64,000 nt of DNA. It comes from Denitrobaculum sp965225735 (lineage in GTDB: Bacteria; Pseudomonadota; Alphaproteobacteria; Kiloniellales; Kiloniellaceae). This document shows, piece by piece, positions 62,036-64,000 of the stretch. A program made the translations under genes and the position numbers. Each line of letters starts with the position of its first letter. Positions within the stretch are counted from its first letter, which is position 1. The notes beneath the pieces were generated by a model. It was not told the DNA's origin and did no database searches. It was given only the letters and a program-made list of their open reading frames with translations. The DNA is taken from contig CBDDBN010000029.1 in assembly GCA_965225735.1 (NCBI GenBank), positions 186,001 to 250,000 of the forward strand, given 5' to 3'.

Positions 62036-62080
62036 TTGACATCGCACCAAGAATTCATGTTATTGAGACTTACAGTCTCA
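62036..62080 (+). promoter_or_regulatory. Promoter and inverted repeat upstream of the phosphotransacetylase gene
   Basis: TTGACA at 62036-62041 is followed after 16 bp by TGTTAT, a reasonable sigma-70 promoter, and then by a 7-bp dyad, TGAGACT-TAC-AGTCTCA, at 62064-62080 near the expected start of transcription, followed by six T. It could be an IclR operator, or a weak terminator of the iclR gene. Confidence 0.4.
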
Positions 62081-62224
62081 TTTTTTGCTAAATTTGCATT
62101 TCGCCGAAGCTGACCTGCGTTGCGCCAGGCTGGGAGCAGCCGCTCAACGCAGTATCGTGAAACCGGAGCCTTCCGGCGGTAGACGGCTTTCGAAGCGGAA
62201 CAGCATTGGTTCGGGAGTGAAGAG

Positions 62225-63160
62225 ATGCTCGGGAAAAACCAGGTCGAATGCCCCCACAGTCTGCTCAATGCAGTCAGATCGGAAGCGCCGCTGCGCACGG
62301 CGATCGTCAATGCAGGCGCCGCCCTGGTGATGGAAAGCGCCTTCGACGCCGCCAGAGCCGGCATTATTGAACCGATCTTTTTCGGTGATCCCGATGCGAT
62401 CAACAGCCATGCGGCAAATCTCGGCTGGGACATCGGCCAGTATCAGCTGACCGCCGCCGGAGACGAACAGTCCGCAGCGGCAGCAGCAGCTGCTGCAGCC
62501 GGCAACGGCGAGGCTGAGGCGGTCATGAAGGGGCATATCCATACTGATGTCTTCATGCGCGCGCTCCTCAGCCGCTCGGCAAATCTGCGCACGGAACGAC
62601 GCCTCACCCACATCTTCCACATGACGGTGCCCGGACGGCAGGGCCAGTTGCTGATCACCGACGGCGCCGTCAACATTCACCCCGACGTGGAAACCAAAAA
62701 AGCCGTGATCGAAAATGCGGTGGATCTGGCGCATGCGTTGGGCCTCGCACGGCCCAAAGTGGCCCTTCTCTCCGCGACGGAAGAGCTGATGGAGGCGATG
62801 CCCTCCAGCATCGAAGCGCGCACCCTGTCCGACTGGGCAGCAGACAATGTGGCTGACGCCGATGTCTTCGGCCCCCTGGCCATGGATCTGGCGCTTTCGG
62901 AAGAAGCCGCAAAGACCAAGGGTGTGACGTCTCCGGTCGCCGGACAGGCGGACATCATCGTCGTTCCGGACATCGTGACCGGCAACGCCCTCTTTAAGAT
63001 GATGGTCCACTATATGAATGCCTGCGCCGCCGGCATCGTCTTGGGCGCTAAGGTGCCGATCCTGCTGACCAGCCGGGCCGATCCTCCCGCGGCCCGTCTG
63101 GCCTCGGCGGCGCTCGCAGCGGTGGCCAATCAGCACAGCCGCGCGAAAGCCGCAGAATAA
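62225..63160 (+). CDS. pta: Phosphate acetyltransferase/butyryltransferase family protein
   Basis: This is a 311-residue enzyme of the PTA_PTB family, which moves an acyl group between CoA and phosphate. It has the family pattern LRTAIVNAGAALVMESAFDAARAGIIEPIFFGD, AVMKGHIHTDVFMRALL, GQADIIVVPDIVTGNALFKMMVHY. A poly-Ala stretch (about 80-88) is a low-complexity linker. Such single-domain Pta proteins act in sulfoacetaldehyde (Xsc) or acyl-CoA metabolism. No xsc gene is present, so which acyl phosphate is used remains open. Confidence 0.85.
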   Translation: MLGKNQVECPHSLLNAVRSEAPLRTAIVNAGAALVMESAFDAARAGIIEPIFFGDPDAINSHAANLGWDIGQYQLTAAGDEQSAAAAAAAAAGNGEAEAVMKGHIHTDVFMRALLSRSANLRTERRLTHIFHMTVPGRQGQLLITDGAVNIHPDVETKKAVIENAVDLAHALGLARPKVALLSATEELMEAMPSSIEARTLSDWAADNVADADVFGPLAMDLALSEEAAKTKGVTSPVAGQADIIVVPDIVTGNALFKMMVHYMNACAAGIVLGAKVPILLTSRADPPAARLASAALAAVANQHSRAKAAE

Positions 63161-63186
63161 GCAGCGCCAAGCGGCCTTTGCAGTCG

Positions 63187-64000
63187 CTAAGCCTCAACCG
63201 CGACCGGCATGGAAGAGCGGATAAATGCCAGCGCGTCCTGCGCCGCCATGGGTTGGGCAAAGTAATAACCTTGCCCATAAGCGCAATCCATGTCGGACAG
63301 CAGCTGAACCTGTTCCGGTTTCTCGATACCCTCGGCAATGACTGACTTGCCGAGAGCAGATGCCATGGCACAGATCGAGGCCATGATGGTCTTGCTCTGC
63401 TGTGACCGGGTCATGGCCTTGATGAAGCTGCGGTCGACCTTAAGGATGTCGATTGGCAGCCGCGCGAGATAACTCAAAGAAGAATAGCCGGTTCCAAAAT
63501 CGTCCAACAAGACACCGATACCGCGGCTGCGCAACTCGGAAAGAATTGCGATCGCTTGCTGAGCATCTCTGATCAGCACCTGTTCGTTGACCTCGACCTT
63601 AAGCATGGCCGGATCCACAGCCTGTGCCTTCAGCGCCGCATCGATGTCGCCAATCACGCTGCCATCGGCGAGGCGGACTGTTGAAAGATTGAAGGAAACG
63701 TGGATCGGCGGGCAGTTAATCGACTTCGCGCAAACCTCGTTTAAAACCTCGTTCGCTTCCGTGATGAACGACAGGCTTTGCGCAATGATCTCGCGATCAA
63801 GATGAACCACCGCCTCCAGGTTCTCCGCAACCGGAATGAAACGCTGCGGCGACACGTTCCCAAGATCGGGGTGTCGCCAGCGAACCAGAGCCTCGAAGCC
63901 GGCCAGATCGCCAGTCTCCAAGCTCATAATCGGCTGAAATTCGACAAAGAACTGGTCGTTCTCGAGGCCCGCTATGAGCTGACGTTCGAAACGCAGAATT
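63187..64000 (-). CDS. EAL-domain protein, N-terminus cut by window edge
   Basis: At least 271 residues are visible, open to the right edge, so the N-terminal sensory part is missing. The EAL phosphodiesterase motifs are GFEALVRWRHP, HVSFNLSTVRLADG, ILKVDRSFI, DDFGTGYSSLSYLARLPI and VIAEGIEKPEQVQLL; the catalytic acidic residues appear intact. It should hydrolyse cyclic di-GMP. Confidence 0.9.
   Translation of the reverse strand, partial: ILRFERQLIAGLENDQFFVEFQPIMSLETGDLAGFEALVRWRHPDLGNVSPQRFIPVAENLEAVVHLDREIIAQSLSFITEANEVLNEVCAKSINCPPIHVSFNLSTVRLADGSVIGDIDAALKAQAVDPAMLKVEVNEQVLIRDAQQAIAILSELRSRGIGVLLDDFGTGYSSLSYLARLPIDILKVDRSFIKAMTRSQQSKTIMASICAMASALGKSVIAEGIEKPEQVQLLSDMDCAYGQGYYFAQPMAAQDALAFIRSSMPVAVEA

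Noticed and set aside
62036..62080. Terminator of the iclR gene
   Set aside because: The 7-bp stem is weak and a -35 box lies just upstream, so I list it as a promoter/operator candidate rather than a firm terminator.
1..64000. CRISPR array, prophage, toxin-antitoxin or defence system
   Set aside because: No short regularly spaced repeats, cas genes, phage structural genes or known toxin pairs were seen.

Overview
The window is about 60% GC, gene-dense and of alphaproteobacterial character. The adjacent glyQ, glyS and ppdK, the small single-domain regulators, the DUF2332, DUF4197 and DUF427 proteins and the many periplasmic-binding transporters suggest a heterotrophic, probably marine or saline member of the Rhodospirillales/Kiloniellales type. 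That placement is inference; no rRNA or tRNA gene was seen that could confirm it.

Layout, left to right. 1-1711: truncated rimK followed by an overlapping AstE/AspA-type zinc deacylase. 1980-2242: a 263-bp MITE-like inverted-repeat element directly upstream of a tripartite tricarboxylate transporter (2263-5300). 5593-9437: a small secreted protein, a PQQ-type sugar dehydrogenase with its cytochrome c, and a membrane-anchored orphan protein. 9541-17053: a GntR regulator divergent from a glycine-betaine-type ABC transporter, a GYD-domain protein, an amidohydrolase and a G3E GTPase, which look like one uptake and catabolism operon. 17253-20650: a D-lactate/glycolate-type FAD dehydrogenase, a 2-keto-4-pentenoate-hydratase-like protein and a quinone oxidoreductase. 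20700-28691: allophanate hydrolase plus a complete Dpp/Opp-type ABC transporter, with a divergent LysR regulator.

28814-29083 is a second, unrelated MITE-like element. It is followed by glyQ, glyS (with an apparent one-base frameshift) and ppdK. 34961-41155 holds a miniature MCP signalling protein, cyclopropane-fatty-acid synthase, a membrane-anchored methyltransferase, a GcvR-like ACT protein, a small conserved protein, a creatininase-family protein and a Nudix hydrolase. 41498-46169 is an RND/MMPL exporter with a LolA-like periplasmic protein and a beta-barrel protein, preceded by a near-perfect operator-like palindrome. 46197-55843 holds a DUF427-cyclase fusion, a response regulator, several small envelope proteins, a CHAP lipoprotein, a kinase-like protein, a NIPSNAP protein, a gamma carbonic anhydrase and a GST.

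55981-59469 is a compact sulfolactate module (suyA, suyB, slcC, comC) with a divergent GntR/UTRA regulator and a perfect 18-bp palindrome in the shared promoter region. By family, SlcC oxidises (S)-sulfolactate to sulfopyruvate, ComC reduces that to (R)-sulfolactate, and SuyAB splits (R)-sulfolactate into pyruvate and sulfite. The window ends with a solo DUF427 protein, an IclR regulator, a phosphotransacetylase and the C-terminal part of an EAL-domain protein cut by the right edge.

Most genes are ordinary metabolic or transport genes. The most notable points are the glyS frameshift, the two MITE-like elements, the betaine-transporter/amidohydrolase/GTPase operon, the DUF427-cyclase fusion, the mini-MCP and the sulfolactate module with its regulatory palindrome. 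I found no CRISPR array, prophage, toxin-antitoxin pair, full transposase or obvious defence system.
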